From Roseibium marinum (GTDB lineage: Bacteria > Pseudomonadota > Alphaproteobacteria > Rhizobiales > Stappiaceae), in assembly GCF_002906165.1 (NCBI RefSeq), contig NZ_PPCN01000003.1, positions 1-64,000 of the forward strand: a DNA stretch of 64,000 nt. Direction: 5' to 3'. The position numbers and the translations under genes were made by a program. Of this stretch, positions 9,748 to 18,229 are shown one piece after another. How positions within the stretch are numbered: the stretch's first letter is position 1; the number at the start of each line of letters is the position of its first letter. The notes beneath the pieces are model-generated. The model was not told the origin of the DNA and made no database searches. It saw nothing but the letters and a program-made list of their open reading frames with translations.

Positions 9748-12700
9748 CTACTCCGCCGCATGCCCCGCCTGAAAACGGGCCAGGTGAGCCCGCAAGGCGG
9801 CGGGCTTGACCGGCTTGTTGAAGAACGTGATGTCCTTTTCGCCGGCTTCGGTGCGGACCGACCGGCTGCGATCCGCGGTTATCAGAAGGGCCGGGATCTG
9901 GGCGCCGAATTTCCATCGCAGCTTCAAGATCGCCTCGATTCCGGTTCCGTTGTCCAGATGATAATCGGCCAGGATGACATCCGGCCCCAGTCCGGCCTGG
10001 TTCAGAAGCGCAGCGGCCTCGATATCGTCGGCGGCGGCGATGACGCGGCATTTCCAGCTGGACAGCAAATGCTGCATACCGCTCAGGATGTCGGGTTCGT
10101 TATCGATCGCGACCACGACCAGACCGTCCAGATGGCCCACAAGGGCGGGTGTCTGCTGGACCGGAACCAGATCCGGCATGGCGGCCGAGCGCGGCAGTTC
10201 TACAGAAAAGCATGAGCCCCGATTGGCTTCGGAGCGCAGTTTGACCGGGTGGTCCAGAACATGGCTGATCCGTTCGACGATGGACAGGCCGAGCCCCAGC
10301 CCCTTTGCCACCCGCATCCCGTCATCCAGGCGGTGGAATTCCTGGAAAATGGCTTTCTGCTTGCTCTTGGGGATACCTATCCCCGTGTCGTGGATCTCGA
10401 CAAGCACGTGATTGCCTCGCCTGTGGCAACCGACCAGGATCTTGCCCTGCTGGGTATATTTCAGCGCGTTGGACACCAGATTCTGGAGCAGGCGGCGCAA
10501 AAGCCGCCGGTCCGTCCGCACGGACAGGGAAGTCGGCACGATCCTCAGGTCCAGGCCTTTTTCCTCTGCAACGGGCCGGAAATCCAGGGTCAGGCCGCGG
10601 AAGAGTTCATCGAGGCGGAACACCGTCGGCTCCGGTTTCAGAGCACCGGTATCCAGGCGCGAGATATCGAGCACGGCCCCCAGAATGTCCTCGACCGATT
10701 CCAGCGCCGATTCAACGTTGCTCGCCAGGCTGCCATCGTCTCCGTCCCTGAGCTTGTCGACCAGAACGGACGCATAAAGGCGGGCGGCATTCAGCGGCTG
10801 CAGGATGTCGTGACCGGCCGCGGCCAGGAAGCGCGTCTTGCCGATGTTGGCTTCTTCCGCGGCCCTGGTGGCTTCGACCAGGCGTTCATTGACATGGGTA
10901 AGCTCTTCGGTCCGCTCCCGCACCCGCCGTTCCAGTGTCTCGTTCGCACGGGCTAGAGCTTCCTCGGCCATGACCCGTTCCGTGATGTCGGTATAGGTCG
11001 TCACGATGCCGCCATCGGGCATCGGGCTGATCCTCACTTCAAACACGGACCCGCTTGAGGTCAGTTTCTCCTGGAACGTCTCCTGGATTATGACGAGTTT
11101 TTCGAGCCGGTCCGCGACAATCGCCTCCACCGGGCCCGGTCCGTGCTCGCCGCGTTCCGCGTTGAAGCGCAGGATCGCGTCGAGAGTGGTGCCGACCTGG
11201 CCGTATTCGGCGGGCAGACCGAGCAGGTCGCGGAACTGGCGGTTCCAGCAGATCAGCCGCAGATCCTGGTCGAAAACACCGATGCCCTGCCGGACCTGGT
11301 TGAGCGCGGTCTGAAGAAGGTCCCGGTTGTACTGGATGGCGATGGAGGCATCGTCGAGCAGTTTGACCGCCCCTTTGGTCGAGGGATCGTGCCGCTTCAG
11401 CATCAGGGTCAGCACCAGACGCGAAGACGCCGCGCCGATCGCGCTCGCCAGAAGCTGTTCGGAAAAGCGCAGAAGATTGGCGTCGGCCAGCATGTTGGGG
11501 TCGAGCTGGATTCCCCTTTCGCTGGCGAACCGCTGAAAAGACCGCTCGGTCCGTTCCTCGCCGAGATAACGGGCAACGGTGGCCTGCAGATCGCCGGCTG
11601 TGACGGATGTCCGCCAATAGCGCAGGTTGGGGGAGGGCGTAAGCTCAGCCGGAACGAAGATATTCGCCTGAAGGGTTTCGGCCGGAAGCGGTTTTCTCAA
11701 GAACGAGGCGCCGATAAACAGAACGATGTTGATGAACAGGCTCCACAGCGTTCCGTGTATGAACGGGTCCAGCTCAAGTCCGAGAAGGGACTGAGGGTTC
11801 AACATGCTGATGCCGAACGGGCCGGTTTGCAGAAAACCGTCCGAAATCAGGCCGCTTTGAGCGAAGGTCGGCAGCAACAGGGTATAGGCCCAAAAGAGAA
11901 ATCCGCCGCTGAGCCCGGCGATTGCGCCGAGGGATGTCGCCCGGCGCCAGAACAGGGCGCCGACAAAGGCGGGCGCGAATTGCGCGATCGCCGCGAAGGA
12001 CAACAGTCCGATGGAGACCAGGGCCGCGGTATCGCCGGCCGCCTTGTAATAGGCATAGGCCAACAGCAGGATCGCGAAAATCGCCAGACGCCGGATCGTG
12101 AGAAGCTGGCTGCTCATGTCCTTGCCGCCGGAACGGATGATCTCCTCCTCGCCGTGCCGCCGCAGCAGCAGCGGAACGACGATGTCGTTGGAAATCATGA
12201 TGGCCAGGGCAACTGTCGCCACGATCACCATGGCGGTTGCCGCTGAAAGGCCGCCGATGAAGGCGAACAGGGCTACCCATTGCTGCTTGGCGTCGATCGG
12301 CAGGGCCAGCACGAAGGTGTCCGGGTTCACGTCCTGGCCGAAGCGCAACAGGCCGGCGGCAGCGATCGGGATCACGAACAGGTTGATCAGCACCAGATAG
12401 ACGGGGAACATCCACACGGCGCGGCGCAGCTCGGCTTCGGAATTGTTTTCCGTCACCGTGACGTGAAACTGGCGCGGCAGCAGCAGGACCGCGAAGGACG
12501 AGAGGACCGTCATCACCAGCCAGTTGCCGGGATTGGGCGGCTTTTCGAATATGGCTGCGACTTCCGGCGCTTCGGCTATGGCCCGGAACAGATGAACGGG
12601 GCCGTCGAACAGGGCAAAGGTGACCCAGATGCCGACCGCCAGAAAGGCAATCAGCTTGACGACGGCTTCGGCGGCGATCGCCAGCATCAGGCCTTCCTGG

Positions 12701-13266
12701 TGCTCCGTCGCGTCGATGTGTCGGGTGCCGAATGCCCAGCTGAAGATCGCCATGCCGAGCGCGATCAGCAGCGTGATGTCGTCGAAGACCGGAGTGAATA
12801 TGTCGCTGGGAGAAATCAGCGGCCCGATCATTGTGGTGATCGACAGGGAGACCGCCTTGAGCTGAAGGGCGATATAGGGGATCACGCCGATCACGGCGAT
12901 CAGGGTCGCCACCGCCGCGACCGACTGGCTTTTGCCATACCTGGAGCCGATGAAGTCCGCGATCGAGGTGATGCTCTCGGCCTTGGAGATCTGGATGATC
13001 CGTTTGAGCAACGGGTAACCGAGCGCAAAGACGATCAGCGGGCCGATATAGATTGTCAGAAATTCCGCGCCGTTGCGGCTGGCGTTGCCGACCGAGCCGA
13101 AAAAGGTCCAGGACGTGCAATAGACGGAAAGCGAAAGGGCGTAGATGAACGGCCGGCCGCCGGTTCTTGACGAATAGCGGCGCGGCATGCGGTCGCCATA
13201 GCTTGCGATGGCGAACAGCAGCAGGATGTAGGCCGTCGCGGCCAATATCACGATCCATCCGTGCAT
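9748..13266 (-). CDS. Sodium:solute symporter-fused hybrid sensor histidine kinase (CrbS-like)
   Basis: Membrane sensor of 1172 residues. The N-terminal ~510 residues form a 12-13 helix sodium:solute symporter (SSSF) domain, followed by a linker, a PAS domain (about 640-760), a coiled coil, HisKA with FLAAAGHDILQPLNAAR (phosphorylated His819), HATPase and a C-terminal receiver with Asp1101 in ILADYHLD. This is the domain order of CrbS-type kinases, which sense a transported or membrane-bound solute and regulate acetate use. The LuxR-type regulator at 6188 is the likely phosphate acceptor. The gene runs toward the GGDEF/EAL gene; a terminator is not evident in the 73-base gap between them, only the dispersed repeat. 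Confidence 0.93.
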   Translation of the reverse strand: MHGWIVILAATAYILLLFAIASYGDRMPRRYSSRTGGRPFIYALSLSVYCTSWTFFGSVGNASRNGAEFLTIYIGPLIVFALGYPLLKRIIQISKAESITSIADFIGSRYGKSQSVAAVATLIAVIGVIPYIALQLKAVSLSITTMIGPLISPSDIFTPVFDDITLLIALGMAIFSWAFGTRHIDATEHQEGLMLAIAAEAVVKLIAFLAVGIWVTFALFDGPVHLFRAIAEAPEVAAIFEKPPNPGNWLVMTVLSSFAVLLLPRQFHVTVTENNSEAELRRAVWMFPVYLVLINLFVIPIAAAGLLRFGQDVNPDTFVLALPIDAKQQWVALFAFIGGLSAATAMVIVATVALAIMISNDIVVPLLLRRHGEEEIIRSGGKDMSSQLLTIRRLAIFAILLLAYAYYKAAGDTAALVSIGLLSFAAIAQFAPAFVGALFWRRATSLGAIAGLSGGFLFWAYTLLLPTFAQSGLISDGFLQTGPFGISMLNPQSLLGLELDPFIHGTLWSLFINIVLFIGASFLRKPLPAETLQANIFVPAELTPSPNLRYWRTSVTAGDLQATVARYLGEERTERSFQRFASERGIQLDPNMLADANLLRFSEQLLASAIGAASSRLVLTLMLKRHDPSTKGAVKLLDDASIAIQYNRDLLQTALNQVRQGIGVFDQDLRLICWNRQFRDLLGLPAEYGQVGTTLDAILRFNAERGEHGPGPVEAIVADRLEKLVIIQETFQEKLTSSGSVFEVRISPMPDGGIVTTYTDITERVMAEEALARANETLERRVRERTEELTHVNERLVEATRAAEEANIGKTRFLAAAGHDILQPLNAARLYASVLVDKLRDGDDGSLASNVESALESVEDILGAVLDISRLDTGALKPEPTVFRLDELFRGLTLDFRPVAEEKGLDLRIVPTSLSVRTDRRLLRRLLQNLVSNALKYTQQGKILVGCHRRGNHVLVEIHDTGIGIPKSKQKAIFQEFHRLDDGMRVAKGLGLGLSIVERISHVLDHPVKLRSEANRGSCFSVELPRSAAMPDLVPVQQTPALVGHLDGLVVVAIDNEPDILSGMQHLLSSWKCRVIAAADDIEAAALLNQAGLGPDVILADYHLDNGTGIEAILKLRWKFGAQIPALLITADRSRSVRTEAGEKDITFFNKPVKPAALRAHLARFQAGHAAE

Positions 13267-13623
13267 ACTGATACGGTGTCCCGTCCTCCCGACCGGGTTG
13301 GTATGTACTGCGCGCCTCTTTCGGGCGCGCTTGTCGCTTCCGGCGCATGGTCTCCTGGCCGGAGGCTTTCACGATCCGATCATAGCTTTTGCGTTCTGTC
13401 TATCCACCTTGCGAACAAGAGAGAACCTGGCGCGGCCACAATCCACCGTCGTGAAGACACTGGATTGATCACCGCCGTTGATGTCTTCTTCACATCCTTT
13501 GATAAATCATCGCGCGGCAAACCGGGTATGGTTTGCCGGAGCCCGGCTTGCGGTGACCGGCAAGGCCTTGTCCTGTCCTGGCTGCCTTGACCCCGTCTTT
13601 GTTTTCGGTCGGCGCCGGAAATT
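13267..13623. other. Intergenic region between divergent kinase and aminotransferase genes
   Basis: 357 bases that must hold the promoters of the hybrid kinase (leftward) and the aminotransferase (rightward). I see no credible gene, RNA gene or regulatory repeat here. Confidence 0.5.
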
Positions 13624-14826
13624 GTGTGTTGTAACCAGAAAGGCTCCAGCCAGTTGACCAGTCTGATTGATCGCCTCAGCCCGGAAGCCAGAAATGCTCC
13701 GGAAAGCGGAATTGTCGAAGTTTTCAATGCGGGCTGGGGCAGGGACGACCTGATCCCTCTCTGGGCGGGGGAAGGAGACCTTCCCACACCGGAATTCATC
13801 CGCAAGGCGGCGAGCGATTCTCTTGAGCGCGGAGAAACCTTCTACACCTATCAGCGTGGCATCCCGCCGTTGCGCGAGGCGTTGGCCGCGTATCACCGCG
13901 ATGCCTACGGCAAAGCCTTCTCGCCGGAGCGGTTCTTCGTGACGGGATCGGGCATGCAGTCCATTCAGCTTGCCGTCCAGGCTGTCGCGGGCGCGGGCAG
14001 CGAAGTCATCGTGCCGACGCCGGCCTGGCCGAATATTTCCGCCGCTGTCGAACTGCGCGGAGCCCGCGCGGTTTCCGTGCCCATGCGTGAGGAGGACGAC
14101 GGCTGGAGGCTGCGTATTGAAGACGTCGAGGCGGCGATCACACCCCGCACCACGGCGCTTTTCCTCAATTCCCCATGCAATCCGACCGGTTGGGTCGCGG
14201 ACGAAGCCCTGCTGAAAGAATTCCTGGACCTTTCCCGCAGGCATGGCCTGTGGATCATCGCGGACGAGATATACGCGTTCTTCTACTACGGCGAAGGCCG
14301 GCGGGCACCGTCATTCTACGACATCGCCGATGAGGAGGATCAGATCATCTTCGTCAATTCCCTGTCCAAGAACTGGGCGATGACCGGCTGGCGGGTGGGC
14401 TGGATTTCCGCCCCCGCCGTTCTCGGACAGGTGATTGAAAACCTGATCCAGTATTCGACTTCCGGCGTGCCGTCCTTTTCCCAGTGGGGCGCGGTGGCCG
14501 CACTGACCGAGGGGAGAGATTTCCTTGGCGAGCAGGTGGCGCGCGCCGCAAAGGGGCGGGAGTGTGTGATCAACGGCCTGCAAGGCCTGAACCGGGTGAA
14601 GGTTCTGCCGCCGGACGGTGCGTTTTACCTTTTCTTTTCAATCGATGGTGTTACCGACACGCGCCGTTTCGCTCTCGATCTGGTGCGCCGGACCGGGGTC
14701 GGCCTCGCGCCGGGTACGGCATTCGGTGCGGGCGGCGAACACTATCTGCGGCTTTGCTTTGCCCGGCGCGAAGATCATCTTGAGGAAGCTGTGAGACGAA
14801 TAAGCGCTTGGTTGCCAGAGTTTTAG
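13624..14826 (+). CDS. PLP-dependent class I/II aminotransferase
   Basis: Transfers an amino group between an amino acid and a 2-oxo acid. The 400 residues show the fold-type I pattern: NSPCNPTGW (Asn-Pro-Thr-Gly binding loop, about residue 178), DEIY around 218, and the PLP Lys249 in SLSKNWAMTGWRVGW, with RLCFARR near the end. The substrate is uncertain; similar proteins are annotated as aspartate- or branched-chain-type aminotransferases. Start is uncertain: GTG at 13624 has GGAA five bases before it, whereas the TTG at 13654 has AGAAAGG before it and gives a more typical N-terminus. It lies between two unrelated signalling genes. Confidence 0.9.
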   Translation: MCCNQKGSSQLTSLIDRLSPEARNAPESGIVEVFNAGWGRDDLIPLWAGEGDLPTPEFIRKAASDSLERGETFYTYQRGIPPLREALAAYHRDAYGKAFSPERFFVTGSGMQSIQLAVQAVAGAGSEVIVPTPAWPNISAAVELRGARAVSVPMREEDDGWRLRIEDVEAAITPRTTALFLNSPCNPTGWVADEALLKEFLDLSRRHGLWIIADEIYAFFYYGEGRRAPSFYDIADEEDQIIFVNSLSKNWAMTGWRVGWISAPAVLGQVIENLIQYSTSGVPSFSQWGAVAALTEGRDFLGEQVARAAKGRECVINGLQGLNRVKVLPPDGAFYLFFSIDGVTDTRRFALDLVRRTGVGLAPGTAFGAGGEHYLRLCFARREDHLEEAVRRISAWLPEF

Positions 14827-14900
14827 AAGTTTGGTGGGTTGCTGGTATACGTGAAACCCCTTAAACCTTGGCTGGATGCGACTGCCACCAGGGTGACCGG

Positions 14901-16100
14901 ATGCCGCGCGACAGCGTTATTGATCACGATGAGGAGACCGCGGGCGAATCGGATGCGCGCCTGACAAGTGTGTTCGATACCGCCGCGGACGGCATTGTGG
15001 TGATCAACGACCGCGGCCAGGTCCTTGCCTTCAACAAGGCCTGTGAAAGCCTGTTCGGCTACGAGGCGGCGGATCTGCTTGGACGCAATGTCAACCGGAT
15101 CATGCCGGCCGAATATGCGGCCGCGCACGATCAATATCTGACCAACTATCTCGACACGGGCGAAAAGAAGATCATCGGCATCGGCCGGGAAGTGCAGGGA
15201 CGCCACAAGGACGGAACGGTTTTTCCGATTGAGCTTTCCGTCGGTGAAGCGTGCACGCCCGTAGGGCGTCAGTTTATCGGTATCTTGCGCGACTTGCGGT
15301 CCCGCAAGCAGATTGAAGACAGGCTTGCCAGGGCGCAGGCACAGTTGCTCCACATGACCCGGATCAGCGCTCTTGACGAAATGGGGGCGGCTATCGCCCA
15401 CGAGCTCAATCAGCCACTGACGGCCGTGCTTCTTTATCTGCAATCGGTGTCGCGCAAGGCCAAGGCCGACAACTCCCTTGATCCCTTTCTCCTCGAAGTG
15501 ATCGGCAAAGCCGTCCGGGAAGCCGAGCGGGCGAGCGAAATCATCCAGCGCATGCGTCAACTCGTCGAGAAAAAAGCGCCTGAGCGCCAAAAGATAGATG
15601 TGACGGAACTGGCCGGAAATTGTCTGGAAATGGCCGAGTTGGGCAGTGGGGAAGGACCGTCCTTTCTTCACGCCGACTTTGAGCCCGGCTTGCCGCCGCT
15701 TCAGGCCGATCCCGTGCAGATCCGCCAGATTCTCATCAACCTTCTGCGCAACGCGCGCGAGGCGGTTGCGGACCTGCCGGAAAGAAAAGTGATCTTGTCG
15801 GTCGGCAGGAACGAGGACTGGATCGAGTTTCGCGTGAAGGACAACGGTCCAGGAGTGCCGGAAGAACTTGTCGATACCCTGTTTCGGGCCTTCACCGGTG
15901 TGAAAGAAAAAGGTGTCGGGCTTGGATTGGCCATTTCCCGCTCGATTGCGCAAAATCACGGTGGCGATTTGAGGCTCGAGGACGTACCGAAAGGGTGCGG
16001 GGCATCGTTCTTGCTGACATTGCCTGTCGATCCGCCGGACGACCTCTCGACAAAGCCTTTGAACGCATTCACGACTGACGACCACCTGGGTGAGGAATAG
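14901..16100 (+). CDS. fixL: FixL-type oxygen-sensing histidine kinase (haem PAS)
   Basis: Soluble sensor kinase of 399 residues with one PAS domain and no membrane segment. The PAS domain keeps the FixL haem signature: proximal His76 in AAAHDQYL and Arg96 of IIGIGR, the residue that contacts bound oxygen in Bradyrhizobium FixL. HisKA carries the phosphorylated His167 in AIAHELNQPL, followed by a HATPase domain with NLLRNAREA, DNGPGV and GVGLGLAIS. Haem with oxygen bound should inhibit the kinase; low oxygen should activate FixJ. The ATG at 14901 is preferred (AGGGTGA just upstream) over a TTG at 14868. It is followed six bases later by fixJ, forming an operon. Confidence 0.93.
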   Translation: MPRDSVIDHDEETAGESDARLTSVFDTAADGIVVINDRGQVLAFNKACESLFGYEAADLLGRNVNRIMPAEYAAAHDQYLTNYLDTGEKKIIGIGREVQGRHKDGTVFPIELSVGEACTPVGRQFIGILRDLRSRKQIEDRLARAQAQLLHMTRISALDEMGAAIAHELNQPLTAVLLYLQSVSRKAKADNSLDPFLLEVIGKAVREAERASEIIQRMRQLVEKKAPERQKIDVTELAGNCLEMAELGSGEGPSFLHADFEPGLPPLQADPVQIRQILINLLRNAREAVADLPERKVILSVGRNEDWIEFRVKDNGPGVPEELVDTLFRAFTGVKEKGVGLGLAISRSIAQNHGGDLRLEDVPKGCGASFLLTLPVDPPDDLSTKPLNAFTTDDHLGEE

Positions 16101-16106
16101 ACACAA

Positions 16107-16718
16107 ATGGAAGCTGACGCCGAGGCGATTTACATTGTTGACGATGACCCTGCGGTGCGCGATGCGCTGTCGGTTCTTTTCAATATGGAAGGGTACGTGG
16201 TCGAAACCTTTTCGGACGGCGACACCTTTATAAAATCCGCGAGCAAGGCTGTGCCCGCCTGTGTCATGCTGGATGTCCACATGCCCGGCCGATCCGGCAT
16301 TGAGATCCTCAAGGCGCTGAATGCGGAGAATTATCCGGCACCGATATTCATCATCTCCGGCCAGGGCGATATCCCCATGGCTGTCGAAGCCATCCGAAAT
16401 GGCGCCTTCGACTTTATCGAGAAACCTTTTTCCGCTGAAACGGTTCTTGAGCGGGTGAAGGAAAGCATTGCTGCGATGAAGCAGCGCAAGCCGCAAGATA
16501 CGATACTCTCGTTTCACGGCGCTGAAATGCTGACACGCCGGGAGCTGGAGGTCCTGAAGGAAATCACCAACGGCGCCTCCAACAAGGAAGCCGGCAGAAC
16601 GCTCGGTATCAGCCCGAGGACAGTCGAGGTGCACAGGGCGCGCATCATGGAAAAACTCGGCGCGCGAAATGCCGCGGATCTCGTCCGGATTGTACTGGGG
16701 GGGCAGGCGGGGGGATGA
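16107..16718 (+). CDS. fixJ: FixJ-family response regulator
   Basis: Response regulator of 203 residues, partner of FixL. The receiver domain (about 8-120) has acidic VDDD at 11-14, phospho-acceptor Asp56 in VMLDVHMPG, Thr/Ser-equivalent in FIISGQGDIP and Lys in IEKPF. The LuxR-type helix-turn-helix lies at about 135-195 (LTRRELEVLKEITNGASNKE, then SPRTVEVHRARIMEKLGA). Phosphorylated FixJ in relatives activates fixK. It begins six bases after the fixL stop. It ends in a Gly-rich tail. Confidence 0.93.
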   Translation: MEADAEAIYIVDDDPAVRDALSVLFNMEGYVVETFSDGDTFIKSASKAVPACVMLDVHMPGRSGIEILKALNAENYPAPIFIISGQGDIPMAVEAIRNGAFDFIEKPFSAETVLERVKESIAAMKQRKPQDTILSFHGAEMLTRRELEVLKEITNGASNKEAGRTLGISPRTVEVHRARIMEKLGARNAADLVRIVLGGQAGG

Positions 16719-16818
16719 TTTCCTCAGCCTTCTGGTTTTATAGGTAATAATGCGAATACGCATTTATACGGACATCAGTTGACTCCATCCTCGCTTAGGT
16801 TGTTGGCTCGGAGCCGGT

Positions 16819-17190
16819 ATGCCGCCGGAACGTGAGGAATTTGGTCCGTTGGTCGTTCATATCATTGAAGATGATGACGCCGTTGCCGATGCGCTTTCCC
16901 TGGCGCTCGAAGCGCTGGATCGTTTGTCCAGAACCTATCCGGACGGGGAAACCTTTCTGGCGGGCGCTGAGCTTACATCGGAGGACTGGGTTATTGTTGA
17001 CCTCGGTCTTCCCGGAGTGAGCGGAACGGAGATCGTCCGCATGCTCTCGCTCATGCCGCAGCCGCCGAGGGTTCTGGCGATCTCCGGCAAGACCCAGGCG
17101 AAGCTGACGCAGCACTTGCGGGACATGCCGGACATGAAGGTTCTGAGAAAACCCCTGTCGATCGAGGCGATCTGCGCAGCGTTGGCGTAA
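16819..17190 (+). CDS. Single-domain response regulator receiver (FixJ-locus)
   Basis: A 123-residue stand-alone receiver with no output domain. Acidic residues IEDDD (16-20), phospho-acceptor Asp61 in VIVDLGLPG, Ser in LAISGK and Lys in LRKPLS make it look phosphorylatable. It lies between fixJ and fixK on the same strand, 100 bases after fixJ. By analogy with other single receivers it could be a phosphate sink or a competitor for FixL, but that is inference. The gap before it (16719-16818) contains the inverted repeat AATGCGAATACGCATT (16749-16764). Confidence 0.85.
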   Translation: MPPEREEFGPLVVHIIEDDDAVADALSLALEALDRLSRTYPDGETFLAGAELTSEDWVIVDLGLPGVSGTEIVRMLSLMPQPPRVLAISGKTQAKLTQHLRDMPDMKVLRKPLSIEAICAALA

Positions 17191-17421
17191 AACTCCCTGC
17201 GTCATTACAACCCATATGTAGTTTTTCTTACGCAGTCGTCCGCATTTCTCCAGAAAATTAAAGTAGTTAGAGTTCGGGTTGCAAGTTGCTGGTGTCGGAC
17301 GGGATGCCACGCAAACGCGGCCGGATTTCTTCGCTTGCGGTACTTATGTAGCGCCGGCAACAGATGCAGCCGCTGTCATTGCAGATCTGACACCGTGCAA
17401 TTCTGTGCGAAGGAGGGACAT

Positions 17422-18135
17422 ATGGCATATCTCGAAGTTGGTACCCGGGGGCAGGGCGCAGTTGCCGCACGTGGCGGAGCGCCTGTTTGCGCATCCGTCG
17501 CCACATCCTTTTCGGATTTCGGCGGCAAGGCGGTCCACTATGACACCCATGCGGTCATCTACTACGAAGGGGATCCGGCCAAGCGTCTTTACGAATTGGT
17601 CAGAGGATCGGTGATGCTGTACAAGCTGCTTCCCGATGGCCGGCGCCAGGTGGTTGAAGTGCTGCAGACGGGCGACATTTTCGGTCTGGCGAACGGCGAT
17701 GAAAACGACTGCACGGCGGAGACCCTGACGGATGCCACGGTTCAGGAAGTCGACCTGAGGCACGTCGAGCAGTCGAATGATCTCCAGCGGACCCTGGCAC
17801 GATGCTTGTCCAACCAGATGCGTGGCCTTCATGAACATGCCGTTCTGCTGGGACGCAAGTCGGCCCTGGAGCGGGTGGCAAGCTTTCTGATGCATCTTGT
17901 TCCCGATCGCGGCGGCATCGACTGCGCCGGACCGGCCGATCCGGATAACGACAGCTACGATCTGCGGCTGTTCATGACCCGGCAGGAAATCGCGGACTAT
18001 CTCGGCCTGACCATCGAAACCGTCAGCCGTGTTATTTCCGATCTGAAGCGCCGCGGCGTGATCCGCGTGGACAAGGCCGACAGAATCCATCTCAACAGGG
18101 TCTGCAGCCTGTGCCAGATGACCGGCATGCATTGA
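17422..18135 (+). CDS. fixK: Crp/Fnr-family regulator FixK
   Basis: Transcription activator of 237 residues for microaerobic genes. A cyclic-nucleotide-binding-type beta barrel (about 20-150) is followed by a winged helix (about 165-225) with TRQEIADYLGLTIETVSRVI, whose E..SR residues read TTGAT half sites. The N-terminus lacks the Cys cluster of Fnr/FnrN, so it is FixK-like and probably does not sense oxygen itself. A CxxC pair (CSLC) sits near the C-terminus, where Bradyrhizobium FixK2 has a redox-active Cys. AGGAGG at 17411-17416 fixes the ATG at 17422; longer frames upstream are not used. Likely targets in this window: ccoN and hemN. A strong terminator follows. Confidence 0.92.
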   Translation: MAYLEVGTRGQGAVAARGGAPVCASVATSFSDFGGKAVHYDTHAVIYYEGDPAKRLYELVRGSVMLYKLLPDGRRQVVEVLQTGDIFGLANGDENDCTAETLTDATVQEVDLRHVEQSNDLQRTLARCLSNQMRGLHEHAVLLGRKSALERVASFLMHLVPDRGGIDCAGPADPDNDSYDLRLFMTRQEIADYLGLTIETVSRVISDLKRRGVIRVDKADRIHLNRVCSLCQMTGMH

Positions 18136-18155
18136 GGCGAAACCCGCCCGAGATT

Positions 18156-18184
18156 AAAAGCCGCGATAATGTCGCGGCTTTTTT
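18156..18184 (+). terminator. Rho-independent terminator after fixK
   Basis: An 11-bp stem (18156-18166 with 18172-18182), loop TAATG and a run of six T (18179-18184), 20 bases after the fixK stop. The stem also ends in an A-run on the other side, so it may serve hemN too on the minus strand. Confidence 0.9.
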
Positions 18185-18229
18185 GTTTCCGACGTCGGCG
18201 GGATCTTTTTGGTCCGCGCGGACAAGGGA

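Noticed and set aside
14823..16763. Minus-strand 646-codon frame opposite fixL and fixJ
   Set aside because: Antisense shadow of well-supported two-component genes.
17205..17421. Possible FixJ-binding site upstream of fixK
   Set aside because: The stretch TATGTAGTTTTTCTTACG (17213-17230) resembles a FixJ site, but I do not trust my memory of the consensus enough to call it.
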